NCBI GenBank assembly: GCA_002633005.1
Contig: NMRA01000127.1
Coordinates: forward strand, 64,001-124,000
Length of the DNA: 60,000 nucleotides
From: Phoronis australis
Taxonomy: Eukaryota > Phoronida > Phoronidae
Direction of reading: 5' to 3'
Within the stretch, counting starts at the first letter, position 1, and each line of letters starts with the position of its first letter. The position numbers were made by a program, and so were the translations under genes. This document shows positions 37,990 to 51,110 of the stretch, in pieces. The notes below the pieces were generated by a model, which saw nothing but the letters and a program-made list of their open reading frames with translations, had not been told where the DNA came from and did not search any database.

Positions 37990-38453
37990 GAACAGGGGTT
38001 AGCTGCAGTAGCTTTGAACGTTTTCCGAGGATTCGATGATGTGGACAAAAGTCTAACTGCTCATTACAGTTAGCAATTTATGACTTCCTTGTGGTCAGAT
38101 TGATGCTTTAGTTTTAACATTTTCTTGTAACTATTTTTACATGCGTTACCGTTCCACGTAGACTTTAAAACGTAGAAGTCGTAGCCATCAAGGTATCCTC
38201 TAGCTCCACCTAACGTGAGAACTTGTTCCAACACGTCCGATATGATGAATTGTCTATGGCTTCAGCTGATTCTTTTTCATGTGTTTGGCTTGCACGTTTT
38301 GGCATTTTCGATTTATGGTTTGAAAAGTTTTGAGGTTACAAGAATGATTCCATACAAGAACAAGAAAAAGGGGTTACATATGCAAAATCATCGATATTTT
38401 GTTATGCAGCACGCCAGATTACCTCCGAAATCGATGCATAAACTTAATTGTCT

Positions 38454-38692
38454 GGGGCCCGCTCCAAGAAACTGGCTTAAGTCCATTTTTGACTTAAGTC
38501 TAAGATTTGTCTTAATTTCCAAACTTTGAAACTTCTGCATCTGGTAAGATAATCAAAATTTAGACAAAACGTAAGTAAAAAACTGAGTCAAATTTAAGAT
38601 CTCTTTCCTGAAACGGACTGGATACAAATTCAAATTTTATCTAAAAATTTAAGACTTGTCTTAGCTAAGTCAGTTTTCTTGGAACGCCTCCC
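38454..38692. mobile_element. MITE-like element with imperfect terminal inverted repeats
   Basis: The left end reads GGGGCCCGCTCCAAGAAACT, then GGCTTAAGT. The right end read on the other strand is GGAGGCGTTCCAAGAAAACT, then GACTTAGCTAAG. Between them are repeated CTTAAG/TTAAGTC blocks of both polarities and no coding capacity. About 240 bp, the size of a miniature inverted-repeat element. Family not named. Confidence 0.65.
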
Positions 38693-40068
38693 TGTTCCGT
38701 TTCAAGACATCTTTGTATTTTTGTTCCAAATCACACACAACCAGGTAGGAAATGATGTTTGGTCAACAACAACATATTATTGCTAAGACAAGAAGACTGA
38801 TATAGAGGGAACAATGGCATCGTAAGAACTTAGAAATCAAATAGAAACGAAGCTAATGAATTATTAGGTTATTTTATTTTGACCGGCAAAACAAATCAAT
38901 GACAACATTTAAAAGCCAGCTTCACTTCTTTTTCCTTCTATCAAAACCCCTTATTATAGAATATGAGCTAAGTTAAACTATCTTCTGTTACTAGTGACCT
39001 TGTTGAACCCAACACCAGAAGAAAGAGCTTTTCTCTGTCTCTCACAGTTAAAGCTTAGATGACTACTTACTAACCCAGTTCGCTATTTTCTGCCGCTCAG
39101 TGGAACTACTTGGTTGTGAAATAAATGAATCGGTCAAGGTGCCAAACATATTGATATCGTCTGTACGTACTGATGAGATTGTCCGGGGATTTTGTTGTAA
39201 GAGGTATACAGATTCCGCTACTGCAACAATAAAGGTTGGATTGCAGAGTATGGAAGCGTGTAGTGGTTTCATCACCCCCACTGACCACCCCATAAAACTC
39301 ACAACACCCCCAGGAAACTCAAGACGCCCCAAAAATTTAAAATGCACATACGTTAAAAAGATTCTGTTCTGTTAGGCGAAATCCGCGCAAGTCTGAAATT
39401 AAACTTAATCCTCTAGAAATAGATGAGGCCAATCCGCAAAATGCCTTGATTACTTGAAGGGCAGAATTTAGTACTAAAAGTATGAGAGACAAGATTCTTC
39501 AAAAGATATTTTAAAAGTGTGGTGTTAGAGATGACTACAAAGGTATTTCAATTTCAAATCCCTCTTTTTATCGTACTCAGACTAAATAACATCATTCCAC
39601 TTTCAACCGGAGTGAAAAAGACTCTCCGAGTCAAATGATTTTTAAATTTGCTTATATTAAAATTGAAATTGAATTTGTATCTGATAGTTTCACTTGACAT
39701 TCTAAGCTTTGTGTAAAATTTTAAGAACACCAATAACAAATTTCATTACCAGTTTTCCAATCATTTGACCTTTTTCAGTACTAACCCGAAAAAATCCAAA
39801 ATCATGTGTCTTTACAGCTAAACAGGGCCTATCTTTCGAACTTAACGGCACTGAGTGCAAATAACGCCACATTGCACTTGCACAATCCCTACGAACATCG
39901 TGATTTTCGAATCCTGTATGATTTTTAGATAGAGACGCACACGATATGTTAATTTAAGCTCACTCATTACTTAATGGAAGACGCCACCAGGGATACGTTA
40001 CCAACATGTAAATTTATCAATTTTGCTCAATTCAAATTCTGTGCAATCGGATCGGCTGTTTGCGTTAG

Positions 40069-40590
40069 ATGGTTTTCAAAAACCTTGCGTTTATCAAGAG
40101 CTTCTTCACGTGTGACTGCAAAATTCAATCGCAAGACACGATTGTCCTTAATACATCGACCGAATACTGGAGCCTACCCATTCTGTTATGGCGACAATGT
40201 TATTCTCGTACAGATTTCAGTGCATATATCGTCACTGACAGTCTCGTGGGTCTATTTTTTCTTCTGTATATCACTACATCATTACTATTCAATCTGCGTC
40301 TGTTCTTTCCGCTGCTAGCTATGCAATTACATGACATTTTGAAGCGTTATGATTTACAGATTTGTAGACGCATTGTATACGTTTTCATCACTGTCGGATA
40401 TAGGATGTTGCAAGCTGGGATGACTTCAATTTTCAGAGAAGAATTGTATACTAGCTTCGTTTTTTGTATCCGTAGGAGGGAGGGACCCTGCCCCATGAAT
40501 CCGTCTAGAAATCTTAGTGCCAACTCCAAAGAATACTTATTGCTTTGTCGTCGACTGAAAAAGAACGGTAGCGAATTACACCAGTGCTAA
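40069..40590 (+). other. Uncharacterised 173-codon open frame, possibly chance
   Basis: The longest uninterrupted + strand frame between the two genes. It predicts a hydrophobic patch (SLVGLFFLLYITTSLLFNL) and a basic C-terminal end. No motif, splice signal or paralogue supports it. The tabulated start is the ATG at 40069; a 114-codon frame overlaps it from 39974. Confidence 0.15.
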
Positions 40591-42007
40591 AAATTACTGC
40601 GTATTGTTAGTTAACGTTAGCAGTGTCAAGTGTGACGTACAAAGCTTAATAATATCAGAGAAGCACGAAAAGCAAATTGAAAATTTTCTTAACAATAGTA
40701 TGTCCTATATAGACGTGTACATTAACAGAGGTGCTATTCACCATTCGAGATTTTGTCTCATCTACTTGTCAATATATGATAACAATAACAGAATTGCAGG
40801 CATGTTTTTGTTGAGTTGCAGTTCAGCGATGACAAACGCATAACGTACAGGTATGGTGCAATGCATTTTAATACTACTTGCCGAGCTTTGCCTGGCAGTG
40901 GGTTATTGAGCGTCTCGTGAAGTCGGGGATAAGCAAATGAACGGTATGCGCATAAAGGGATACTAAACTTTGTTTCGGTGATTTTTCCCGAAACTGGATC
41001 TGTCACCTGCTGCTTTAGTGTACAAATACAACAAAATGTACATCCCGTGAGAGAAAGATTATTATTCAGCTAAAATTTTTCTTGGTCACTTTAGGAAGAG
41101 GTTCGAGTCTAAGCGGCCTTTTTACGCGGCAGTCGATAAACTCTCCCAAGCGTTAGTCACGCTGACCGAATTGTCACAGTTTGTAAAGTACCTTCAAGCT
41201 TGATACAAAAATTTGATAGTTAAATAGAACAGGAGAGCATCGTTTTATTTCAATTAATTAGTGGCAGTTAAAATCGCAATCTAGAGCAAAAAACGATTTG
41301 CTTTATTGGCACTATTGCTCTTCCAAAACAACGCCATCTTGTTATTATTCGTACAATGAAATGTATTGTGTCTACTTCTTCCGAGTCTGAACTAACCCGC
41401 CGTGACAGGTAAACCCAGTGAGTCTGGGTCGAAGCAATAGCGAATGTCAATTCTTAAGCCTATAGGTGATGAAGTGATGACACCATTTTTTATAACTTCA
41501 AGTGACCGAAATCAAAAGTTTGTGCTCTGACCGAACTTGGGGGCTTATTGATTTCTCTTATACCTCTTCGTAGGCTAAAAGACCTGAAGTTTAGTAAAAT
41601 CATCAAGTATTTTCTTTCTCTGAGAGAGGTTGCGTTAGCATATCCCGGGCTCACAGGTTACGAGCCAGGCGATAGAAAATCTTGGGACATGAGTTCACGT
41701 TTGGCGAGTTGATGAGCAACTAAAATCTTTGTAGTGTCACGTTTGACGATCGACTGAAGCAAGTGGGATTGAAATCGTCACCGGCAGCGTGGTCTCACAT
41801 ATAGGGGACTGGTAAAACCCTTATCGTATATTGTGTGGAATCTTTTAGTACCGATAACCTAAGCTGTGCTTCCCGAACCGGACACGTGAATGTAGGGTGT
41901 TTCACTTTGCGATTGCATTTCAGCAGTTCCGCTGCGTTTTGAACAATACATGTACCAAATGATCACTTGAGAGCTGTAATGTTCCTCCCATTAACCCACA
42001 CAGTACC

Positions 42008-42139
42008 AGTGGCAGATTTGGAGGTTGGCCAAGGGGGCCGTGGCCCATCCCTCTAAAATTCTCCCACATTCCATTTGGCAGTCCTAGCTAATACTCTGCC
42101 CTAGCCACCAACTCAAAACAATGGATCCGCCCTTGAATA
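42008..42139. mobile_element. Short element with GGCGGAT-like inverted ends
   Basis: Starts AGTGGCAGATTTGGAGG and ends ATGGATCCGCCCTTGA, with a GGGGGCCGTGGCCC block after the left end. The termini resemble those of the 17104 and 47960 elements, so this may be a short deletion relative. About 130 bp, non-coding. Confidence 0.5.
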
Positions 42140-42539
42140 CTTGTTTTTCTACTCAATTCTAGGTTGTTTTCAAATTCAATCAAATTTTGTGCACATGTTA
42201 ATTACATTCAAATTATCGGCGCACTGCTCTCAGGTTCCGAAAAACGCATTTATTTTGCGATAAGTCCAGATAGTCAACATACAATCATCTACTGTATGTG
42301 CCTTGGGTAAAAATGATGTCTGTTTTATTTTTCATTTGAGATAACAACAACAATAAGACATTTGCGTTTGCTTCAATATTTCTTGCGATAAGAATGCAGA
42401 TGGTAAGTATTCACATTTTCAAGTATGTTGAGTAAATAGTATATCCTTAGAGATAAAGGTAACGGCAATACATTTGGTTGGTTTTTCGTTATTCCATTCG
42501 CAAAGAGCTCCAAACGTGTTTCGATAAGGATAGCAATAC

Positions 42540-42780
42540 ATGCGGGCACCCAGGGGGGAGGGGTTCGGGGGGGGGGGGCNCCCCTATTTGGCGAAGTGGG
42601 TAAAAAGGTCCGCCTCAGAGAAACAAAAAGAGCTAGAAAACGAGACAAAAGTCCACTAAAAAGGCGCCGACACACAGTTCACAGACTTGAAGGTGGTAGC
42701 CCGTTTTTTAGTCCTCTCGCTTTTTTGTTACATGTAGCAAAAGGTCCACTTTGTCGGAGATTCGAACCCCCCATACTAAA
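42540..42780. repeat. G-tract and repeat of uncertain type
   Basis: A run of G with one ambiguous base (42580) is followed by sequence containing GGAGATTCGAACCCCCCA, the reverse of a tRNA-like B box (GGTTCGAATCTCC). Possibly another tRNA-derived repeat; no A box found at the right distance. Confidence 0.35.
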
Positions 42781-43369
42781 GGTTGGGTGCGCGCATGCAA
42801 TATATTTGACACCTTCCGATAGTTATGTAGCAAGTCAAATAGGCAAAGAGTCTTTCAATACGGTGAGCCCGGTCGCCTTCAAATCGACTGACAATTAATT
42901 CTAGGATTTAGTTTTATCTGAAAGGTTTTTATAGAGCTACTTTCTTTCAACCCGTCAAAAGCTTTTGCCGTGACTTAGGGTTGGAATGAACAAAGTTAGC
43001 GGCGACGAATCGTCTCGTTAGAATAGCCATTGATGCAGTCAGTGGACGACATTCCTTCAATCATTTTATGATATTAAATTAGGAAAGCTAACTCGTGGAG
43101 CTTTAACACAGTATGTGTAAATGAAATCTCTATTAGGAATTATTGACTAACAAGATTATGTAGTATGTTATTGACAAGTCTGCGTATTCAGTCATTTTAT
43201 GCAAAATATATTGGTCTCAACCTATTAAAAGTATACATTTTCTGAAATAGAAATATTGCAAAATTCGATCTTTTTATTTTTATCAATCTGACATTATTTG
43301 GGTATTATTGTCTTGTCTTTTTTGTAAAATTTATTAAAACAGAGATACATCAATAATATGGCCAAATTT

Positions 43370-43675
43370 TCTTTAATATAGATGTTCAAGATAAAAGCTC
43401 AAAATCGCTGTTACAGCCTTCTAAATTGTTATTTCGTTTTCGTTTTATACAACCTCGGATTGTTTTCACAAAAACCATAAAGTCCTACTTTCGATAGTTT
43501 ATCGTGCAAAAAGAACATTTTAAAACCAGTTCCTAACAGTTTTGGAGAACGGTGCGTAAAGTATGTTGTGTGAAAGTATTGATTCGTTCAATTAGCCATT
43601 TTTGAGATATGATGTTCCGCAGTTGACCAAATTTGGACATTTTCCAATACCCTACATAACATTAAGCATAAGTTC
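43370..43675. repeat. Diverged dispersed repeat, copy 2
   Basis: Ordered short matches to 5985-6300 (GCTCAAAATCGCTGTTACAG, T-rich block, CCCTACATAA near the end) and a 25-bp exact match to 35465-35489. Non-coding. Confidence 0.55.
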
Positions 43676-45676
43676 GAAGTAAACACAGAAGGCGATATGC
43701 GAACCTATATTACAGTGCGCGCGCAACCGAAAACAGAGTGCGTAGTCTAAAGTCTTCTGCGATGCAGTAAGCGTGCGCAGGCCACATGGTCGGTACCATC
43801 GTACGAAACACCTGAGCGAAACTCCCTAGAGGTACTTAATCGATCCCTAGATTCTTCGTGAAAGAACTTTTCCATTTGTAATAGGGAAGGAAAATGGCTA
43901 CCCCCACACTCCAAGCAACGACACCAAATTTCAGACAAACAATATGCCGGTGGCTTTTTCACTTACCCTAACGCATTTGTTCAAACCAGCTGGACCATAA
44001 ATATCAGCATGCAATCCGCGTGTTTTCTAAAACAAAGTAATGTCCCAGAACTGATAAGAAAAAAGCAAACATGTCAGTGCGATGACGTCACACTTTTCGT
44101 TCCTGTTACCACGCGCTAAATGTTATAGGCAAGTGATGGTGTCATCATGGTGCTTGCCACGTAAACTGTGAAAAGCTGTTCAGGTGTTTTAGCATTATTA
44201 CCACATTCGAGATTTAATCATATTTGGGCATGTTCTTATTTTGGGCATCTGCATGCTTTCCGGGTGCTTCCTCTGTTAGGTTTACTTTTTATAATGTTAT
44301 TACGAAAAAATATAAGGAACAATGATTGGAAGTACGCCCCGAAATCGCTAGAAAGCATTATACTTGGGCGTGTTTACGTACACTCGTACTGGCTACATAA
44401 TGAAAGACACTTCTTCTATAGTTTTGAATTTCTCTACATGTTCGTTATCGTTATCCGAAGCTCATTAGTGCAACCGTGAACAAGCACGATTAGATTCTCA
44501 GTTTCTTTAGGTTTTTATGGATTTTAGGCTATGAGAAATATAATGATTGGATGGTTTCCGCATAGAGTATATAGTACGCGGACAGCCTACTTCGTATAAC
44601 CTCGATGTACAGAATATGTAATCTTGCGCGTAAGCCGCAACAAGAGCGACGTCACTATTCACTAGCGACACACGTTTAACTTTCAGCAAGTACATCGCTT
44701 GCTCACTATAACCAGAAGCTGAGATGTGGTTTGAGAGAGTAAGGATTCCATAAGAATCTTTTGTCTATCATCCATGGTTACAGGAGAGCTCACCCTCATA
44801 TTCACCAATTTAAACCATAGGGTGAGTTTCATTAGTCGTAACTTTCACCTCTGTTTCATTTGAGTTTGATACTTTAGTATTACTTTTCTAAATTTTTTTA
44901 AAAAGTGGGTGGAAGTTGAGTGATTACCCACAATGCACGAGTCAGCTGTCGCTCACTATGGCTGCCATTTAGGTGGTGATGCACCATCAAAAATAAAAAT
45001 TAAACTAAAAAATCGTATCGAATTCTAGAGCTCTGTTGAGTGAGAATTACTTGGGTTAAAGTTTCGATGGAACTTGCATTAAAATCCGTTAGGTTTTAAC
45101 TAAAATGAAACAGAAAGACTATCCCTAAAACTCTGAAAATTTCTGCCCCAATTTTTAGAAATGATATCTCACTTTTTGCGATTGTGGATCTACGGGGGTT
45201 TCTACTTTAAAAAATTCATACTTAACAAACTTAACTTAGAGTTGTGTAGATAAAGTGCCCAAACTTATCGAGGATCTCACAATAGTGACACCATAAAGTA
45301 TGTTTTTAATTAGACGATCCTATATGTATAAGGACTTCTGAAGTTGGAAATCCTACTGTATGACTACGTTGTACAGAAGAATCGTCCGTAACGACTGTGA
45401 ATGGCGCTTCCCAATATTTGGTTGCTATTTGTCAAAACAATGTAATGAAAAAAGCAGTGTTAGGAGACCATTGCGTCAAGTCACTCGCTTTCCTTACATC
45501 CAATGAGTGCTATCCACTTTGCTGTACAGAATACAAGAATCGATACATATGACATATCACGTTAAACCTAATTATATTGACAGCGTACAAGGAGATTTTA
45601 ATTAGAAGACACGTGTTTTTGTCTCATATGCACGTGCAGGTATTGTACTGCACTGACACGATACATTAATGTTGTT

Positions 45677-45915
45677 CGTCTGGTGCAACCTTTTTGTGCA
45701 TTGATTCCGAGTCGATTGGAATAATAAAATGTTCTGTTTTTCCTCGACTGTATTACTTCCTCTTTGTTGGTGACTTATGCCAAAGAAAATATGTTCTTCT
45801 AAGGCAATCTTTTCGTGTATTGATTATGAATCAATTGGAATAATTTATTCCACGTGTCTTCCCTTGACAGTTGTACTTCCGTCGCGTTGATGACTTTCGC
45901 CCAAAATACATGTTC
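45677..45915. repeat. Two-copy tandem repeat of about 119 bp
   Basis: Unit 1 (45677-45796) and unit 2 (45797-45915) share GGCAAYCTTTT, GTGYATTGATT, TCRATTGGAATAAT, TTGACAGTTGTACTTCC-like and CATGTTC in the same order. More diverged than the other tandem repeats, so older. Confidence 0.75.
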
Positions 45916-47959
45916 ACGACCTGTCATGATAGGTACACGTGCACTAAATGGGTCAAATTAAATGTTTTTCTCAGTAATACATTGGATGTTAAGGGGTATA
46001 TATGTGACTTTGTGGGTGCGCGGGTATGAGGGAGGCTGTGTGTATGTGTGCCTGCGCGTTTGTGTGTTTATTAGAATAAGCTGGCATCTGCATCACATAA
46101 CAGTTTAAATATAAACGACAAATTAAAAGTAACATTATTTAAAAAACGTTTTCTTTGGTGTCTCAGCATGTACTGTAATCTGGGCATCACGTATTTATGT
46201 TCTCATCTTATGTGATTGGAGAGTCTCTTTTAAGTTATTTAGTACATTATTGAGGAAAGTCAATTCAAAGTCATTTGTCAGAAAACCTAAGCTGTGTCAA
46301 TTGACTATTTTTTCTGAAAGAAGAAGGATTATGGGTTATAAAATACACTTGATACTCACGTGTGGTTATTATAACTTGGCCACCATTTTATAACTTGGTC
46401 ACCATTTTAATCAAATTTTCTTTTTAACAAAGTTACATTCTTAGCTCAACATCCCTCAGTCGATTTTGATAAAACTTGGTTTAAATGACATCTCTCAAGA
46501 ACACTATTGCTCATTTAGCTTGGTTTCTACGCTAAATTAACTCGCAAAACGCAAGTTATTCAGCGGTAGTATTTGTCTGCGGCGCGGTACTATAAAACTA
46601 GGGGTAAGAAATCCTAACAGCATTTTTGATACTGATTAACAAGAATTAAAAGTGGAAACATTCAATAAAATCAACCGATGTGTTTTCGAGAACTCGTGTT
46701 CAAAATTAAGTCGATTTGCTGAAGCCAAGAAAAAGTCAAAAACGTCGCGAGTCGTCAAAACCTCAAGTTTTCGCTTAATTTTGGGGGAAAACTTGCTCTT
46801 TGTCAATAAAACCTACTCATGCCTCAACCATGTTCGCTGAATTGGCAGTGCGTAATTATATTAATTATCGCTAAAAGGTTTTTTAAAATTTTGTAGCTCA
46901 GATTAAGTGTTTCACGTCAAACTATGTCTGAGGTGGAGTCAACGGGGTCAACGAACCCCTTGCCGGGGAGATTGATACCAAGAAACTAACTACGAAATGA
47001 GTAACAGAAATCGAGCCTATGTGGTTAAAGCGCGCCATGAGAACGAGATAGAAACAGCGAAACGTCAAATTATCGAAGAAATTAATTAATTTGGGTAAAG
47101 ATTTATCTTTTTTCACAGCTTGCTGTGGTAATTCGTGAAAAACAAAATGCCAGACGCTTTGCGGCGACTCGGTGCATTCATCTGTTACCAACGGTCGTGT
47201 GTACGCTGATGCATAACTTCCTCAAAATCAAACTACATTTGTCTTCTTTCTGCGTGGCATCTTTCTATGTAATGTTCGTTGACTCAATAGTGTGGCAACT
47301 CAGTGGATGAAAAGATTGTGGACTTACAGAACTGCCCTATGCCAAGGCGGAAGATTCGATGTGAGTGACGGGTCTGTAACCTTTGAACTCGAATATTTAG
47401 TTAACAAGTTTCCATGCGGTTGAGGTGGGTCTGGGAAATCGTTTGCATTCAGGAACAGATTGTTGCAACTGCATGCCAAAATGTAGCTGCTTTCATTCTG
47501 TTCCTTACAACTATGTGATAATGATAAGTGCACTTTCGACTATTGAAAGTGACCAAGCTTTTTACGCCATGTCTTCAAAAAGTTAAAATTTGAAGTGCTG
47601 GAAGACGACATGACATTGGAATAGAAATTGTTCTGGCAGCTCTATTTTACATATGTAACATGGACATGTTCTCTCCTTAACGGTGAGATCCGGTCTGCAA
47701 AGTCAGTTCAGTAACTGTGTCACGGTTTGAAAAAAACAAGCCAAAATCATGTGCTCTCATTTAAAGTACACGGCAATATCTCATGTAATCTCGCAAGGTA
47801 GGTCCAAGCGATAAATCTTAGCAAAAGGACATCAGAATAAACTATTGCAAGCTTGAGATGAAAATCGGTTTAAAAAGTGTTTAACGACTGCAAGGAGATT
47901 TTATCCCGAGTGTTGCACGTTTATGTCCATACAACGTTGTTAATGGCTATTTACACTGT

Positions 47960-48952
47960 GGCGGATCTAGGATATCACAAGGGAAGGGTCAACATTTTGT
48001 CCGGCAGTAAGCATTTGCGCAAACCACGATTGTAGATGCGCATAGCACCGAATGGGGGGAGGTCGGGAGGGGGCTCCGCTCCCGCCCAGGAAATTTTTCT
48101 GTTTTTTCATCTAAAAATCAAGCATTTTCCTTGATTCCTGAAGTAATATCCAAGAAAAAAAGGCAAAAAAAAAAACACGTAGAACGTGTCGAACAGGAAA
48201 AATCGCAAATACCAGAGACTCGAACTCATGACCTGGCGGCTAAAGCGCGCGTGCTTCACCACTACACAACCACCACTTAGCTACTCATCGTATATTAAGA
48301 AACCTACTTGTTTATGGTCCACAGCGTTTGCGCGCGAAACCTACTTTTTTGTAATGCTTATTAAACGTTTTATATTTTGTGCAATCGGTTCTTAACAGAT
48401 TTGTTGTATTTAAAATAGTCTTCAAATGTCCTAAAGACCAAATTCGTTTTTCGTGTTGGCAATGATGACGGGATTGCTTTGGAAATCGACTTAAGTTAAG
48501 GTTTGAGAAAGAGAGAATTATGAGTTTCTCAGTTTCTGAGTGATTCATTAAGGCTTCGATTAAAATTCACATCTTACCAGCAGCTTCTGTTTTTTCATCG
48601 TCACTCAGGTTCCATTTTCTTTAAAAAATGAAGTAAATTTTCTTCATTGCACAGTGGAGCAGACGACGGAAACAGAGTCGTAGAGCGCAGCGCGACTGCC
48701 GGTCGCTTGGGATATCGCGGGAGAGCCTATACTTAGCCAGTTCCGTTACAAATGCGCCGTGTTCCGAATTTAACACTTGAAATTGGATCTGAGCCCCCCC
48801 CCCAACACTAAAACTCCACACATTTAAATCTTCTTTCATCCGTATAATTTTAATTACCGGGGTTAATTAATAAACTCAACATTTCCCTACGCTCTTGCTT
48901 ATTTTGCGGCAGCCAACTGAAGGGGGGGAGGCCCTCCCCTAAATCCGCCTAT
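47960..48952 (+). mobile_element. About 1 kb transposable element with GGCGGATYTAGG ends
   Basis: Left end GGCGGATCTAGGATATCACA; right end CCCCTAAATCCGCCTATGA, so the termini are short imperfect inverted repeats. The left 120 bp is shared, inverted, with 17851-17973, and the right 50 bp with 53590-53645. It holds a tRNA-like segment (48205-48280) and G/C runs, and no protein-coding frame I recognise. Probably a composite non-autonomous element. Confidence 0.75.
48205..48280 (-). repeat. tRNA-derived (SINE-like) segment inside the element
   Basis: On the - strand, GTGTAGTGGTGAAGC (48267-48253) resembles a polymerase III A box and GAGTTCGAGTCT (48227-48216) a B box, spaced about as in a tRNA gene. 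The acceptor stem does not close, so it is not a functional tRNA gene. Confidence 0.6.
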
Positions 48953-50102
48953 GATTACATGTATGCGTTCCATTTCTTACAGTGATTATGCCGTTCTGCA
49001 ACAGCTGCTAATTTCGTACCATTTCTTTCCAAAGCCACTACCGTTACCATTTGGACTAAGGCCTCAGTACCAGTGGGTTAATAAAAGCCTTTGTTTGCAC
49101 AGCTGTCGCTGACACCTTAAAAAGGAAGTACACTCTATGGGGTTAATGAAATTTACCAATGCATTGTTACATTCACCGTAAAATATCGAGATGACAAAAA
49201 TGACCAAAAAAGTGGTCATTTTTACTAAAAATTGCAAACTCACGAGTGCCCCGATGCAAGAAAGGAGACCACCATCCGAATGCTCTTTCACTCTAGATTC
49301 TAAAAGTTCACTGAAGTTAAAATATGTCATACCAACCAGATTTTTGACAATTTCCACTTGTCTGAAGGGTACTGACGAACCAGGATTGGCCCCAAGAATT
49401 CAAAACTCAACGAGTATAAGCTCTCACAATGGCGGCACATCCGAGTCCTAATAGGCAAGAGCACAGGTCAAATTTATGGACTCAGTTTACTTAACACAGC
49501 TTCACGGAATAACTTAATATTATTGGTTGCAATCACTTCCCATTTAGTCCACAAAACTGCCCTAAAACCCGGCCTAGCCCATTTTTTATGGGGGGGGGTT
49601 ACATTGGTATTTCATGTACTGTGGCTTTAGACTTTCAAGATATCTCAATACAAATCCGTCACAAAACGTTGCACGCACAGCCATTGAGGTTTGAAATGTT
49701 TGTTTTTAACCACAGACATAAGTGGCCTTCTGACCCATAGTGTCGGTTGATCACACGATGCTGCCCTAGGTCAACACTGTTATGGAGATGTGTTTCCGTA
49801 AGCACAGAAACAAAACAATGATTGTTTACGTTTCACAAGTTCACGAATAACCCGAATTTTTCGGGTTCTGATAGTTGGAAATGTGGACTTGTAATAAAAC
49901 AAATTGGAAAACGCAATATAGGCAAAAAATAAGATTGGACCCATTGATGATATATAAGCTACACACACCCCCAACATTTGGGGGCGTTGGTGTTTTTGGA
50001 TTTCATATCTTGCCACAAGTCTCTGTGCATGACTACAATTCCTTTCCTTTACTCAGGCATTGTTCATTAACGTATTCGTAATTATAAACTGCAGCTAGTG
50101 TA

Positions 50103-50168
50103 TGATAATTATAAGAATAAAAACAACAACAACAATAACAATAATAATGATAACAATTGTAATAATAT
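50103..50168. repeat. Imperfect (AAC/AAT)n simple repeat
   Basis: AACAACAACAACAATAACAA, then ATAATAATGATAACAATTG. Open frames here are low-complexity artefacts. Confidence 0.85.
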
Positions 50169-51110
50169 ATAAGAAGCAAAATTTTGAATCCTTATGGTGT
50201 ATTCGCGTGCATAAATTTTGTATATATAGTATTGTGAACTGTGTGCCAACGACTTCTCGTTCAATGTGCATTTTGTTCTACATGTATAAAACAATAGTAT
50301 TTACACAAATCATAGATTAATTGATGCAGAGGTAACCATAGCATTGTCTGAGATCATGCTCCTACGATGACTGCATGTTCTCAAGGAATGCGTATCATCA
50401 CTGTTTTTGTTTGAAGTTGTCCTTCATATGGTTGGGCAAGTCTGGCGCTATACGGAGAGACACTCTAAACGATACTGCAAATAGTACTGGAATTCAATGT
50501 TTTTGAGCACTTGCCATTTTTGTAAATTATTAATTTATTCTCTATTTTTGCCAATATTTGTTCGTTCTTATAGAAAGATTTTAGTGATAATCATTATAAT
50601 AAGGATATTGCTTTCAATTGTTCTGTTGTCCTTTTCATGGAAGACGTCTTTAGCTAGAGTTGGTTGCTGTCATTACCAATTAATGTTGTTCGACATGTAA
50701 CGTGAAGGATGGTGGCGGGATGTCACTGTTGTTTCCAAGTGTTTGGTTTTCGTGAAGCGGGTCCGTGGCTTGTTATGCGGACAGGGAAAGGAACCAACAG
50801 CCAGCGATAAATAACATGCGCGTTTTCTTTTGGACAGAGCGCTAGACAAAACGTCTCTTACAGTTTGTTAAATCTCTGATAATTCCTTTGTGATATCTAG
50901 CAGTGGCAGGTAGTCAGTTCCGGTATAAGGCAAAAGACAGCTGGGAACTTCTGGTTCAGCCACTATTGAGACTCCAGGGATTAAGAACGTTCCTTTGAGT
51001 CTTTTTATGAAACCCGGAACTCATACAGAATTGCCTGATACATCGTTTGCTTGCCATTTTTTAACCAATCACATAACTTTGTCTTAAGCTCGATTTACTT
51101 CTGTTTTCAG

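Larger units (their letters stand above)
36224..51110. other. Intergenic region between the two cyclase genes
   Basis: Begins with the gene A 3' UTR. No gene with recognisable homology. Repeats within it are listed separately: (AAAAC)n at 37965, a MITE-like element at 38454, short elements at 42008 and 42540, a diverged repeat at 43370, a two-copy 119-bp repeat at 45677, a 1 kb element at 47960 and a simple repeat at 50103. The gene B promoter presumably lies in its last part but I see no diagnostic motif. Confidence 0.7.

Noticed and set aside
48205-48280. Functional tRNA gene on the - strand
   Set aside because: A and B boxes are present but the acceptor stem does not pair, and it lies inside a repeat element; treated as tRNA-derived.
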